NCBI GenBank assembly: GCA_038229915.1 | Contig: JBBRNY010000022.1 | Coordinates: forward strand, 1-32,277 | Length of the DNA: 32,277 nt | DNA from: JAFDZW01 sp038229915 | Lineage (GTDB): Bacteria; Bacteroidota; Ignavibacteria; Palsa-1295 | Direction: 5' to 3' | Shown here: positions 8,801-15,554 of the stretch, in pieces | Position numbering within the stretch: the stretch's first letter is position 1 | How the letters are laid out: every line of letters starts with the position of its first letter | Program-made: the position numbers and the translations under genes | Notes under the pieces: model-generated | What the model was told of the DNA's origin: nothing | What the model saw: only the letters and a program-made list of their open reading frames with translations | Database searches by the model: none

Positions 8801-10116
8801 ATAATCGTGTCGTTGGTAAGTTTGATGTACCGTATGGTGCGGTCATTCTTGTTGCCGATGCAGTTCAGATCAAGAAAGGCGTAATGCTTTATGAGTGGGA
8901 TCCGTACAATGCGGTTATTATTTCTGAACATCCTGGTACAGTAAAGTACCGTGACTTTGTTGAGAACGTTACGGTTCGTCGCGAGCCGGATGAACTCACA
9001 GGTCACATCCAGACTCGTACGATCGACTCACGTGATCGCTCGAAATCACCAACGCTTGATATTCTTGATGCCGAAGGCAAAAAGATCATCAACTACATCA
9101 TCCCAAGTAATGCGATCTTGCAGGTCGAAGATGGTGGACCGGTTAATTCGGGTATGGTACTCGTGAAGATCCATCGTGAAGCTGGCAAAAACCGTGATAT
9201 TACGGGAGGTTTGCCGCGCGTTACCGAGTTGTTCGAAGCACGTTCACCTTCAGATCCGGCTACAGTATCTGAAATCGACGGTGTCATCCATTTCGAGAAG
9301 CCACGTCGTGGTTCACGCGTGATCGTCGTCACATCGCATGATGCGACCGATCGTCGTGAGTACACCATTCCGTTCGGTAAGCATATTCTTGTTCAAGAAG
9401 GTGATAGCCTTCGTTCGGGCGAGAGACTTTCCGATGGTGCGATCGACCCACATGATATTTTGAAGATCAAGGGCGTTGCTGCTGTTCAGCAGTATCTCGT
9501 CAATGAAATTCAGGAAGTGTATCGTATGCAGGGTGTGAAGATCTCCGATAAGCATATCGAGATCATTGTTCGTCAGATGCTTGGTAAAGTTATTATTACC
9601 AACTCTGGTGATTCAACGATTCTTGAGAATGACGAAGTCGATAAGATCAAGATCTTCGAAGAGAATGAAACCTTGAAGAACTCTGTCTTCATTACCAAAC
9701 GCGGCGACTCGAAATTTAAAGTCGGGCAAATGGTTGACAAGAAGAAGTTCAAAGAGCTTGTTGCCGATCTCAAGAAAAAAGAGAAAGTAGCACCAGAAGC
9801 ACGACCGGGCGAGCCAATTCTTGGCGAACCGATCTTGCTCGGTATTACCCAAGCAGCATTGCAGACCGAGAGCTTTATCTCCGCTGCCAGCTTCCAGGAA
9901 ACAACGAAAGTTCTTACCGAAGCAGCGATCCAAGCAAAGACCGATATCTTACTTGGTCTCAAGGAGAATGTTATCGTCGGACATCTTATTCCTGCCGGAA
10001 CAGGATTGCCGAAGTTCAAAGATCTTTTGGTTATTCCGAAAGAATTGCAAGAACTCGGTATTCAGGCAAGCGAAGAAATGCCAAGACCACGCCGTTCACA
10101 ACGGACGGCGGCTTAA
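5860..10116 (+). CDS. rpoC: DNA-directed RNA polymerase subunit beta'
   Basis: This is the complete 1418-residue beta' subunit. The N-terminal zinc ribbon has Cys67, Cys69, Cys82 and Cys85 (ECFCG and CDRCG). The active-site NADFDGDQM motif places the three magnesium-binding aspartates at 472, 474 and 476. The second zinc site is visible in CEAKRGICALCYG, and the trigger-loop/bridge region in GEPGTQLTLRTFHTGGTA. The length is typical for the Bacteroidota lineage. The start MAYMLPMESPFKKF is the first ATG after the rpoB-rpoC gap, preceded only by a weak purine stretch (AGAAAGA). The gene is followed within about 30 bp by a strong bidirectional terminator. Nothing in the catalytic core looks abnormal. 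Confidence 0.98.
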   Translation: MAYMLPMESPFKKFSQITISLASLESILTRSHGEVTKPETINYRSYRPEKDGLFCEKIFGPTRDWECFCGKYKRIRYKGIICDRCGVEVTTKSVRRERFGHIALAVPVVHIWYFRSLPNKIGHLLGIPSKDLEKIIYYESYVVVSPGTTGLPAKHLLTEEEYYRILDSLPAENDNLHADDAKKFIAGIGAPALHDLLRRIDIESLSIELRRQAREETSQLKRQDALKRLRTVESFRLEEGKIENRPEWMVLSAIPIIPPELRPLVPLEGGRFATSDLNDLYRRVIIRNNRLKRLMDIKAPEVILRNEKRMLQEAVDSLFDNSRRASAVKADTSRALKSLSDTLKGKQGRFRQNLLGKRVDYSGRSVIVVGPELKLHQCGLPKEMAVELFKPFIIRKLIERGITKTVKSAKKLVEKKTNDVWDILESIIDGHPIMLNRAPTLHRLGIQAFQPKLIEGRALQIHPLVCTAFNADFDGDQMAVHVPLSFEAQLEASTLMLSAHNIISPQNGEPITVPSQDMVLGPYYLTKHKAGELGEGLIFSDAKEVIIAYNLNRLALHTMIKVRLKGKMIETTTGRIIFNQIVPEELGYLNELLTKKRLRQIISYSFRTVGLVKTVEFLDKLKDMGFAFATKGGVSVGLTDIVIPKEKNEIIDKAQKQVDDVHDKYLNGFITTGERYNKVIDIWTRATNRVADKLFETLQHDRNGFNPLYMMVDSGARGSKEQVRQLAGMRGLMAKPQKSLSGQTGELIENPILSNFHEGLSILEYFISTHGARKGLADTALKTADAGYLTRRLIDAAQDAVIALHDCDTIRGIPTSALKEGEDIKETLSERILGRVVQEDVIDPSTKKMIVKTGGMINEEVAAEIAQTSIETVLVRSVLTCEAKRGICALCYGRNLSTHKLVEAGEAVGIIAAQSIGEPGTQLTLRTFHTGGTASLIASQSQVTSKFDGRVQYEGMKVISNSEGEQIVLSRSGIVNILDDDNRVVGKFDVPYGAVILVADAVQIKKGVMLYEWDPYNAVIISEHPGTVKYRDFVENVTVRREPDELTGHIQTRTIDSRDRSKSPTLDILDAEGKKIINYIIPSNAILQVEDGGPVNSGMVLVKIHREAGKNRDITGGLPRVTELFEARSPSDPATVSEIDGVIHFEKPRRGSRVIVVTSHDATDRREYTIPFGKHILVQEGDSLRSGERLSDGAIDPHDILKIKGVAAVQQYLVNEIQEVYRMQGVKISDKHIEIIVRQMLGKVIITNSGDSTILENDEVDKIKIFEENETLKNSVFITKRGDSKFKVGQMVDKKKFKELVADLKKKEKVAPEARPGEPILGEPILLGITQAALQTESFISAASFQETTKVLTEAAIQAKTDILLGLKENVIVGHLIPAGTGLPKFKDLLVIPKELQELGIQASEEMPRPRRSQRTAA

Positions 10117-10122
10117 AGCTCA

Positions 10123-10137
10123 GATCAAATTTTGATC
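10123..10137. repeat. Short palindrome just after rpoC
   Basis: GATCAAA and TTTGATC flank a single T, forming a 15-base inverted repeat immediately before the terminator hairpin. It may stabilise the rpoC 3' end or be incidental. Confidence 0.3.
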
Positions 10138-10142
10138 AACAA

Positions 10143-10170
10143 AAAAGCCCATTCGAAAGAATGGGCTTTT
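10143..10170. terminator. Bidirectional terminator between rpoC and the minus-strand operon
   Basis: GCCCATTC (10147-10154) and GAATGGGC (10159-10166) form a perfect eight-pair stem closed by a GAAA tetraloop on the plus strand. A run of A before it (10141-10146) and T after it (10167-10170) give a U-tract in both directions, longer on the minus strand. It sits between two converging units, rpoBC from the left and the panC-to-nuclease run from the right, and can end both. Confidence 0.88.
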
Positions 10171-10210
10171 CTGGTTTAAATATAGTGGATACTCTTAATA
10201 AACTAAATGC

Positions 10211-11623
10211 CTATCCGATGAATGCTTCAAGATCAAAGATTTCCCCGAGATGCGGAAGAATAACTTTCCACCCGAGTTCTGACTCGATCTTTTCTTTAAA
10301 CACTTTGCGTGCGCTATCTTCACCGTGCGTAAGGAAAACGGCTTTCGGAGCTACTTGTGAAGACTTGAGCCAATCGAGCAATTCAGATTGATCTCCGTGA
10401 CCGCTATACGAATTTAATTTCCTGATGCGCGCTTTGACTTGTACTTGAGTGCCCATAATGTGAACGTGCGTATTACCTTCGATCAACACTCTGCCTAATG
10501 TTTCTTCGGCTTGGTAGCCGGTAAACAGAACGATGGTATCAGGATTGGCAAGTCTGTGCAACAGGTGGTGCATAATACGTCCGCCGGTCGCCATTCCACT
10601 GGCACTGATGATTACAGCGGGTCCGTTAATATCATTGAGGTGCTTTGATTGCTCAGGCGTCGTAATCACTTTCAGTGATCTAAAACGGATCGGATTTTTA
10701 TCCGGTTCGTTGAGTTCATCTTGGGTAAAAGTATGCTCCTCGGAAAACTTGTCGTAGATTTCCGTCACTCCGGCTGCCATTGGGCTATCAACATATACGG
10801 GCAACGTATCTGGTATCTCACCATCGCGCATCAACGCATTGAGGCAAAACAACAACTCTTGTGAGCGGTCAACGGCAAAAGCGGGTATCAACAGAACACT
10901 ATTTGTATTGATAGCTTCCACGATAACCGTTTTTAATTCTTCAAGCGCGGAAATGTTCTTGTGAAGTCGGTCGCCGTAGGTTGATTCGCAAATGATATAG
11001 TCAGCGGCAGGTGCAGGATCTTTTGGCTTGAGATAGATCGGTGTTCTTCTTCCGAGATCGCCTGAAAACAGCACGGTGATCGGGTCACGATCATCATACT
11101 TCTTTTCGATATGCACAAAACATGAGCCGAGGATATGTCCTGCATTATAGTAGGTCGCAGAGACATTATCTTGGATCAGTTTTTTATTGCCGCGATCAAT
11201 ACGTTGAAATAATTTTAATGCTTCTTCGGCATCTTCGCTCGTATAGAGTGGCAGGGCAGGACTGTGGCGGGCATAGCCGTGTTTGTTGGCGTGCTTTGCA
11301 TCTTCTTCTTGTAGATGTGCTGAGTCACGAAGAACATATCCTGCGATTTCGATCGTTGCCTCGGTCGCAAAAATTGGGTTACGGTAACCACGTCTTACCA
11401 GGCGAGGTAGAAACCCGATATGATCGAGATGGGCGTGAGTGATAAGAATATGGCCGATATTTCCCGGGCTGATCGCGAGATCGGTCCAGTTCATTTCTCG
11501 GAGTTTTCTTCCGCCCTGAAATAAACCGCAATCGACCAACATTCCTCGCGAGGTCGAGGTGTGAAGATAGTATTTTGATCCGGTCACTTGGCCGGCGGCA
11601 CCGAGAAATTGTAGCTTAAGCAT
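10211..11623 (-). CDS. Metallo-beta-lactamase-fold beta-CASP RNA-processing nuclease
   Basis: This is a 470-residue protein of the CPSF73-like/YSH1 branch of the beta-CASP family, predicted to be a zinc-dependent ribonuclease acting on cytoplasmic RNA. The metal-binding motifs are complete: THAHLDHIG gives His63, His65, Asp67 and His68; His163 lies in NAGHILGS; Asp189 in FSGDLGR. The beta-CASP part follows, with ICESTYG (motif A), YVDSPMA, and near the end SGHGDQ and LTHGE. Unlike RNase J, it lacks a long C-terminal extension. Its ATG overlaps the rsfS stop codon by one base (TAATG), which suggests translational coupling, and it is the last gene before the bidirectional terminator. The exact RNA substrate is unknown. 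Confidence 0.9.
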   Translation of the reverse strand: MLKLQFLGAAGQVTGSKYYLHTSTSRGMLVDCGLFQGGRKLREMNWTDLAISPGNIGHILITHAHLDHIGFLPRLVRRGYRNPIFATEATIEIAGYVLRDSAHLQEEDAKHANKHGYARHSPALPLYTSEDAEEALKLFQRIDRGNKKLIQDNVSATYYNAGHILGSCFVHIEKKYDDRDPITVLFSGDLGRRTPIYLKPKDPAPAADYIICESTYGDRLHKNISALEELKTVIVEAINTNSVLLIPAFAVDRSQELLFCLNALMRDGEIPDTLPVYVDSPMAAGVTEIYDKFSEEHTFTQDELNEPDKNPIRFRSLKVITTPEQSKHLNDINGPAVIISASGMATGGRIMHHLLHRLANPDTIVLFTGYQAEETLGRVLIEGNTHVHIMGTQVQVKARIRKLNSYSGHGDQSELLDWLKSSQVAPKAVFLTHGEDSARKVFKEKIESELGWKVILPHLGEIFDLEAFIG

Positions 11624-12228
11624 TACTTACTTTTTTTTGTAGCTGGTTTACGCTTTTTTTCGACGGGTGTATCTTTGATCTCTTCGGTCGGAGCATCGCC
11701 CCACAAACGTTCGAGATGATAATATTCACGAGCTGACTCGCGGAAGATATGTACCACGAAATCAACAAAATCAACGATCATCCATTGTAAAGTATCCCAT
11801 CCTTCGCTTTTCCAGGGGGCGATACCATATTCATCTCGCATCTTTACGATGACGTTCTCGGCAACCGCTTTAACCTGCATATCGCTCGAAGCCGAGCAGA
11901 TGATAAAGTAGTCGGTCATCGAAGTGATCTTACGCAGATCGAGCAATTGTACGTCTGTTGCTTTCTTTTCGAGTGCACAATGTGCGGCAAGGAATGCAGC
12001 ATCTCGAATCGGGTCTTTTATGGCAATGACTTTCTTTTCAGCCGCGGGTGCCTTCACAACTTTTTTTACGGCTGCTTTCTTTATAGGTGCTTTCTTCGTA
12101 GCAACAGCCTTTTTTGTGGCAGTAGCTTTTTTAGTCGTAGCTTTCTTCGAAGTCACCTTCGATGTCGTTACGGTTTTGCGCTTTGCTGGCGCTTTCTTTT
12201 TTGCAGGAACGGCGGTTGTTTTTGCCAT
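11623..12228 (-). CDS. rsfS: Ribosome silencing factor RsfS with a histone-H1-like basic tail
   Basis: Residues about 70-180 form a normal RsfS/Iojap domain: LLDLRKITSMTDYFIICSAS, then the AENV..KM helix, then APWKSEG, and VVHIFRESAREYYHLERLWGD. RsfS binds uL14 on the large ribosomal subunit and blocks subunit joining when nutrients run low. The usual protein is about 105-130 residues; this one has 201. The extra N-terminal 68 residues carry 22 lysines and a single acidic residue, arranged in Lys-Lys-Ala/Thr units like histone H1 or AlgP tails. A second basic stretch, KKRKPATKKSK, ends the protein. The tail is in frame with no internal ATG between the first Met and the core, so it is unlikely to be a start error. 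It is six bases downstream of the LytR_C gene and overlaps the nuclease gene by one base. Confidence 0.92.
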   Translation of the reverse strand: MAKTTAVPAKKKAPAKRKTVTTSKVTSKKATTKKATATKKAVATKKAPIKKAAVKKVVKAPAAEKKVIAIKDPIRDAAFLAAHCALEKKATDVQLLDLRKITSMTDYFIICSASSDMQVKAVAENVIVKMRDEYGIAPWKSEGWDTLQWMIVDFVDFVVHIFRESAREYYHLERLWGDAPTEEIKDTPVEKKRKPATKKSK

Positions 12229-12234
12229 GTGGTG

Positions 12235-12744
12235 TTAGCGCATTGGGTTAGTGTATGGATAATCTTTGCCGATCACGACTGCCGCATCGACAAACGCTTC
12301 GGAGTCAAGTTGAACGACGATCTTCGTGGGGCTAATACCCAACGCATAAGCAATCTTATGTGATACTGATGAATCATTGACTTTGTCGATGATATAAGTA
12401 TGCTCGACATCGCTGGTTTTATAATTCGCCATTTCGACAACATCGAATTTGCGCGCACGAAGAAAATCGGTATAAATACGAGCTACGTTCGGCGTGGCAG
12501 AGCCATTCAACACATTGAGCTGAATATGTTCGCCAGATTTTACCAACATATCTGTTCGTTCGACGGTGCTCGAAACAGGCGGTTTTACGAACATCCGACT
12601 CGCAAATTGCCAGCCCAGACCGATAACAATTGCCGCCGCCGTAATATTGAATGTCCAAAATAAGAGCGAAGAGAAGCGTTGTTGGCGTGGGCGTCGTTTT
12701 TTCGAGCCTTTTGGAATGAGTCGGGATAGTGCGCTGAATGCCAA
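12235..12744 (-). CDS. Membrane-anchored LytR C-terminal-domain protein
   Basis: This 169-residue protein has a very basic cytoplasmic N-terminus (PKGSKKRRPRQQR), one transmembrane helix at about residues 28-50, and an extracytoplasmic LytR_C domain, recognised by IQLNVLNGSA near residue 74 and the closing pattern of ALGI, IVVQLDS and DAAVVIGKDY. In LytR-CpsA-Psr proteins this domain follows the phosphotransferase domain, but here it stands alone, so the protein is not itself a ligase. Stand-alone LytR_C proteins occur beside rsfS in many bacteria, and that pairing is seen here with a six-base gap. The function is unknown; a cell-wall-related role is inferred. Confidence 0.8.
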   Translation of the reverse strand: MAFSALSRLIPKGSKKRRPRQQRFSSLLFWTFNITAAAIVIGLGWQFASRMFVKPPVSSTVERTDMLVKSGEHIQLNVLNGSATPNVARIYTDFLRARKFDVVEMANYKTSDVEHTYIIDKVNDSSVSHKIAYALGISPTKIVVQLDSEAFVDAAVVIGKDYPYTNPMR

Positions 12745-12759
12745 TCGCTCTATTGGTAA

Positions 12760-13275
12760 TTAACGAGTGAAAGGATAATTGGACGAAGAAAACGGGTCGC
12801 CATAATAACCGTTATTTAAGAACGGTGCTCCTGAATATTCAACTCTCAAAAAAGTGTTTTCGCCCATCTTCCAGTCTAACCGAGCATTCGACAGATAAAT
12901 GCCGTTCAAACTCTTTTGAAATGCGGCACCATAAGTGCTAAAAGGGGAATAGACGGCAGAGACATCAGCCGAGATAAACAGATCATCGGATGCCTTATAG
13001 TTAAAGGTGTTTGTAAACACACCCAGCCCAACCGAGCCTCCGCTTCCACCCATAAATGAGAAGGTATAGGTTTGATGCGAATTAAAGTGTGCCGGGTCGA
13101 AAAATCGTGAGAAGATATTATCTCCGCGGTTTGACATTGCTTCGAGGGTCGAGGCTGGTTGCTCTTCAGAAGACGAGGATGTTGGGTATCGAAATTGAGC
13201 ATTCGCAATACCCACAGCCATTGTCATAAACAACGCAACGAATACTGCTCTGATATATTTCTTCTCTTTCATCAT
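12760..13275 (-). CDS. Secreted or envelope protein of unknown function
   Basis: I do not recognise a named family. From the ATG at 13273-13275 the product has 171 residues, beginning MMKEKKYIRAVFVALFMT and with a likely signal-peptide cleavage after IANA. The mature part starts with a Ser/Glu linker (TSSSSEEQPAS). It then has HQTYTFSFMGG, GLGVFTNTFNY and several alternating hydrophobic/aromatic strands, suggesting a small beta-rich periplasmic or outer-membrane protein. The start is set by AGGA seven bases upstream. An in-frame TTG at 13317 would put 14 residues before the signal peptide and is less likely. It sits between the GlmU-like gene and the LytR_C gene in the same operon, which hints at an envelope role. 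Confidence 0.75.
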   Translation of the reverse strand: MMKEKKYIRAVFVALFMTMAVGIANAQFRYPTSSSSEEQPASTLEAMSNRGDNIFSRFFDPAHFNSHQTYTFSFMGGSGGSVGLGVFTNTFNYKASDDLFISADVSAVYSPFSTYGAAFQKSLNGIYLSNARLDWKMGENTFLRVEYSGAPFLNNGYYGDPFSSSNYPFTR

Positions 13276-13278
13276 TAT

Positions 13279-13283
13279 TCCTA
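13279..13283 (-). promoter_or_regulatory. Shine-Dalgarno site deciding the start of the secreted protein
   Basis: The minus strand reads TAGGA just upstream of two consecutive ATG codons (13273-13275 and 13270-13272). This favours the internal ATG over the TTG further upstream at 13317. Confidence 0.5.
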
Positions 13284-13332
13284 CTAACAAAACGCCTGAA
13301 AGTGGAAGAAGTTTCAACTCAATATTAACGAA

Positions 13333-14100
13333 TTATTTCGTTTGCAGATAGTATTGCTCAAGCTCCGAGAGTTGGTCTTTGGTATTGACTCCGCTCACTT
13401 CGATAGAGTTCTGACAGACCGATAATGCCACCGAGTTTTCGCCATAGGCGCTATTGATCATCGAGAAAACATCTGTGAGATAATATTCTTTCTGATTGTT
13501 GTTTGTTGTCAGTTTATTCAAAAACTCGAACAACGTTTTCGCATCAAAAACGTAGATACCGGAGTTCATCTCTTTAATACGTTTGATCTCATCTGAGGCA
13601 TCGCGCTCTTCGACAATAGCACTGAGATGATTGCCATCGGGAGTGCGGACGATCCTGCCATACCCTGTTGGGTCGTCAAAGATCGCTGTGAGGATGGTCG
13701 CACGCGCATGCTGTGTGATATGCTGGTCGAGCAGTTTGCGAACAGATTGTTTGGTGAGTAACGGCACATCACCATAGAGTATCAGTACATTGCCATCAAA
13801 ATCGCTCAGGAGAGAAGTTACTTGTTGCAGTGCATGCCCAGTACCGAGTTGTTGGTCTTGAACGGCAAATTCAGCACTTGGGGTTACATCAGAAATATAT
13901 TCGCGAACCTGCTCGCGGCCAAAACCGACGATCGCAATTGTCCGACTACTCCCGATAGCTTTTGCAACATCGAGCACATGACCGACGAGCGGCTTGCCGG
14001 CGAGTGGGTAGAGTACTTTTGGTTTGGTTGGGTCCTGCATTCTCTTGCCTTGTCCGGCAGCGAGAATGACAGTTACGAGGTGTTTTTGAGCGACTGACAA
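13333..14100 (-). CDS. GlmU-type N-acetylglucosamine-1-phosphate uridylyltransferase domain, without the acetyltransferase half
   Basis: This 255-residue nucleotidyltransferase matches the GlmU N-terminal pyrophosphorylase domain. It shows LAAGQGKRM at 13-21, KPKVLYPLAGKPL (catalytic Lys28), QDQQLGTGHA, LYGDVPLL with metal-binding Asp111, GYGRIVR, VEERDAS, NSGIYVFD and YYLTDVF. In GlmU this domain makes UDP-GlcNAc from UTP and GlcNAc-1-P for peptidoglycan and LPS. The roughly 200-residue left-handed beta-helix that acetylates glucosamine-1-phosphate is absent: the frame stops at 13333 and the next gene is unrelated. Either the acetyltransferase is encoded elsewhere or the substrate is a different sugar-1-phosphate. 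The start is TTG at 14098-14100; the in-frame upstream codon series ends in a TAA within panD and offers no ATG. Confidence 0.88.
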   Translation of the reverse strand: MSVAQKHLVTVILAAGQGKRMQDPTKPKVLYPLAGKPLVGHVLDVAKAIGSSRTIAIVGFGREQVREYISDVTPSAEFAVQDQQLGTGHALQQVTSLLSDFDGNVLILYGDVPLLTKQSVRKLLDQHITQHARATILTAIFDDPTGYGRIVRTPDGNHLSAIVEERDASDEIKRIKEMNSGIYVFDAKTLFEFLNKLTTNNNQKEYYLTDVFSMINSAYGENSVALSVCQNSIEVSGVNTKDQLSELEQYYLQTK

Positions 14101-14109
14101 ATGATGTGA

Positions 14110-14499
14110 TTAATTTACGAGTGAGAATGCTTCGACCTTATGAGTAATATCTTTGATCTTGTTGCGTTTGTCAACGTGGACGACAGTAGGTTGGAAAAAA
14201 CGAAGATCATCGGTATCTTCAAATTGTCCGTAGCTGATAATGACAATTTCGTCGCCGACGGCACCTTTACGCGCAGCTGGTCCGTTGAGGCAGACCACGC
14301 CAGAACCTGCAGGTCCTTCGATGAGGTAGGTTTCGAAACGCTCGCCGTTGTTCACATTAACGATCGCAATTTGTTCGTATGGCAAAAGATCTGCCGCCTT
14401 CATCAACTCAGTATCGAGAGTGAGCGAACCTTCGTAATACAGATCAGCCTGCGTAACAGTAGCACGGTGGATCTTCGATTTGAATAATGTTCTTTTCAT
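14110..14499 (-). CDS. panD: Aspartate 1-decarboxylase proenzyme
   Basis: The 129-residue PanD converts L-aspartate to beta-alanine for pantothenate and CoA synthesis. The self-cleavage site is intact: Tyr22-Glu23-Gly24-Ser25, where Ser25 becomes the pyruvoyl cofactor. LFKSKIHRATVTQADL at the N-terminus and NGPAARKGAVGDEIVIISYG in the middle are family hallmarks. The gene begins three bases after the panC stop, so the two enzymes that supply and use beta-alanine are co-expressed. The C-terminal part after about residue 110 is slightly longer and more basic than in many homologues but not unusual. Confidence 0.97.
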   Translation of the reverse strand: MKRTLFKSKIHRATVTQADLYYEGSLTLDTELMKAADLLPYEQIAIVNVNNGERFETYLIEGPAGSGVVCLNGPAARKGAVGDEIVIISYGQFEDTDDLRFFQPTVVHVDKRNKIKDITHKVEAFSLVN

Positions 14500-14502
14500 A
14501 GC

Positions 14503-15429
14503 TCAGCTCGCATTAATAACGGTAATATCGATAGATTTAGATGCTGAGTTCTCGTCGCTTACGAGGATGTTATCGATGAGCCTCGTTGTCCCAACTTTGG
14601 CAGCAATGATAACCCCAACCGTCTTAGACTCATTAAACGAGTGGGGGATTTGAAATGTTTCGGGAGATACGATAGCCAGGTAGTCTAACTTCGCTGTTTT
14701 GGAGTGCTCGACAAAGAACTTCTTGCCCGAAAGTATGCAGTCGCTCAGACCAATACCTGACTGAATGCAGACCTTGACATGGTTCAGAGTCTTGGAAAGC
14801 AATAATGACTCGTCACGATCTTCAGCCGATAAATAGCGGTTTCTCGAACTCATAGCTAAGCCATCGGGGTCGCGAATGATCGAACAAACTGATATTTTGA
14901 TGGGGAAATGTAAGTCGCGGGTCATCTTTTTCAAGACGGCTACTTGCTGAAGGTCTTTCTGCCCCAAATAAGCAATATCCGGTTGCGTGATATTAAACAA
15001 GGAAGCGACGACAGTCGATACGCCTGCAAAATGGGCAGGTCTGATCTCGCCTTCGAATATTGTACCGATCTCACCGACATCCACTGAAGTTGAAGCATTC
15101 TCTGGGTAAATCTCTGATGGTGTCGGTAAAAAGAGAATATCGACTCCGACCGTTTCGAGTAAAAGCGTATCTTCTACCATTGTTCGTGGGTATTTCGAGA
15201 AGTCTTCGGTTGGTCCGAATTGGGTAGGGTTGACAAAAATACTTACTATCGTTAGGTCGCACTCCTCTTTGGAAGCGCGAACAAGCGAGAGATGACCTTC
15301 GTGAAGCGCACCCATCGTTGGGACGAAACCAATGGTTTTGCCGGCTTTTCTTGCAGAAGACAGCGACTCTCGGAGTTCAGATATGTTATTGATCGTGGTC
15401 AAATAGTATCCCTGTATATTTTTGGACAT
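14503..15429 (-). CDS. panC: Pantothenate synthetase
   Basis: This is a 308-residue pantoate-beta-alanine ligase, the ATP-dependent last step of pantothenate synthesis. The nucleotide-binding PTMGALHEGHLSLV at about residues 37-50 contains the HIGH-like signature. SIFVNPTQFGPTEDFSKYPRT, FEGEIRPAHFAGVSTVV, YLGQKDLQQVAVLKKM and the KMSKS-like region AMSSRNRYLS are all present. It is somewhat longer than the usual 280 residues, mainly from an N-terminal lead (MSKNIQGYYLTTINNISELR) and a longer C-terminus. The ATG at 15427-15429 is the first gene start of the minus-strand run that continues to the nuclease gene, so the operon promoter should lie in the 125 bp shared with the divergent RodZ-like gene. 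Confidence 0.97.
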   Translation of the reverse strand: MSKNIQGYYLTTINNISELRESLSSARKAGKTIGFVPTMGALHEGHLSLVRASKEECDLTIVSIFVNPTQFGPTEDFSKYPRTMVEDTLLLETVGVDILFLPTPSEIYPENASTSVDVGEIGTIFEGEIRPAHFAGVSTVVASLFNITQPDIAYLGQKDLQQVAVLKKMTRDLHFPIKISVCSIIRDPDGLAMSSRNRYLSAEDRDESLLLSKTLNHVKVCIQSGIGLSDCILSGKKFFVEHSKTAKLDYLAIVSPETFQIPHSFNESKTVGVIIAAKVGTTRLIDNILVSDENSASKSIDITVINAS

Positions 15430-15467
15430 ACTTCAACACGTATTAATACAAGAAACATCCTTCACAA

Positions 15468-15498
15468 TTGAACTATCTATTGCGGCTAAGTGTATAAT
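15468..15498 (+). promoter_or_regulatory. Candidate promoter for the RodZ-like gene
   Basis: TTGAAC (15468-15473) and a perfect TATAAT (15493-15498) lie 19 bp apart in the divergent panC/rodZ intergenic region, about 60 bp before the TTG start. The -10 is strong, but the spacing is long for sigma70 and nearer the spacing of Bacteroidota promoters. Confidence 0.45.
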
Positions 15499-15554
15499 CT
15501 TTGAGAGGTTGCCCCTTCTCTCGATAGCATTGCTTTTTTATTCTCACGCAAGTA

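Noticed and set aside
11947..12363. Plus-strand open frames (104 and 138 codons) opposite rsfS with unusual Phe/Cys-rich composition.
   Set aside because: They are the mirror image of the Lys/Ala/Thr-rich tail codons (AAG/AAA read as TTT/CTT) and carry no protein features of their own.
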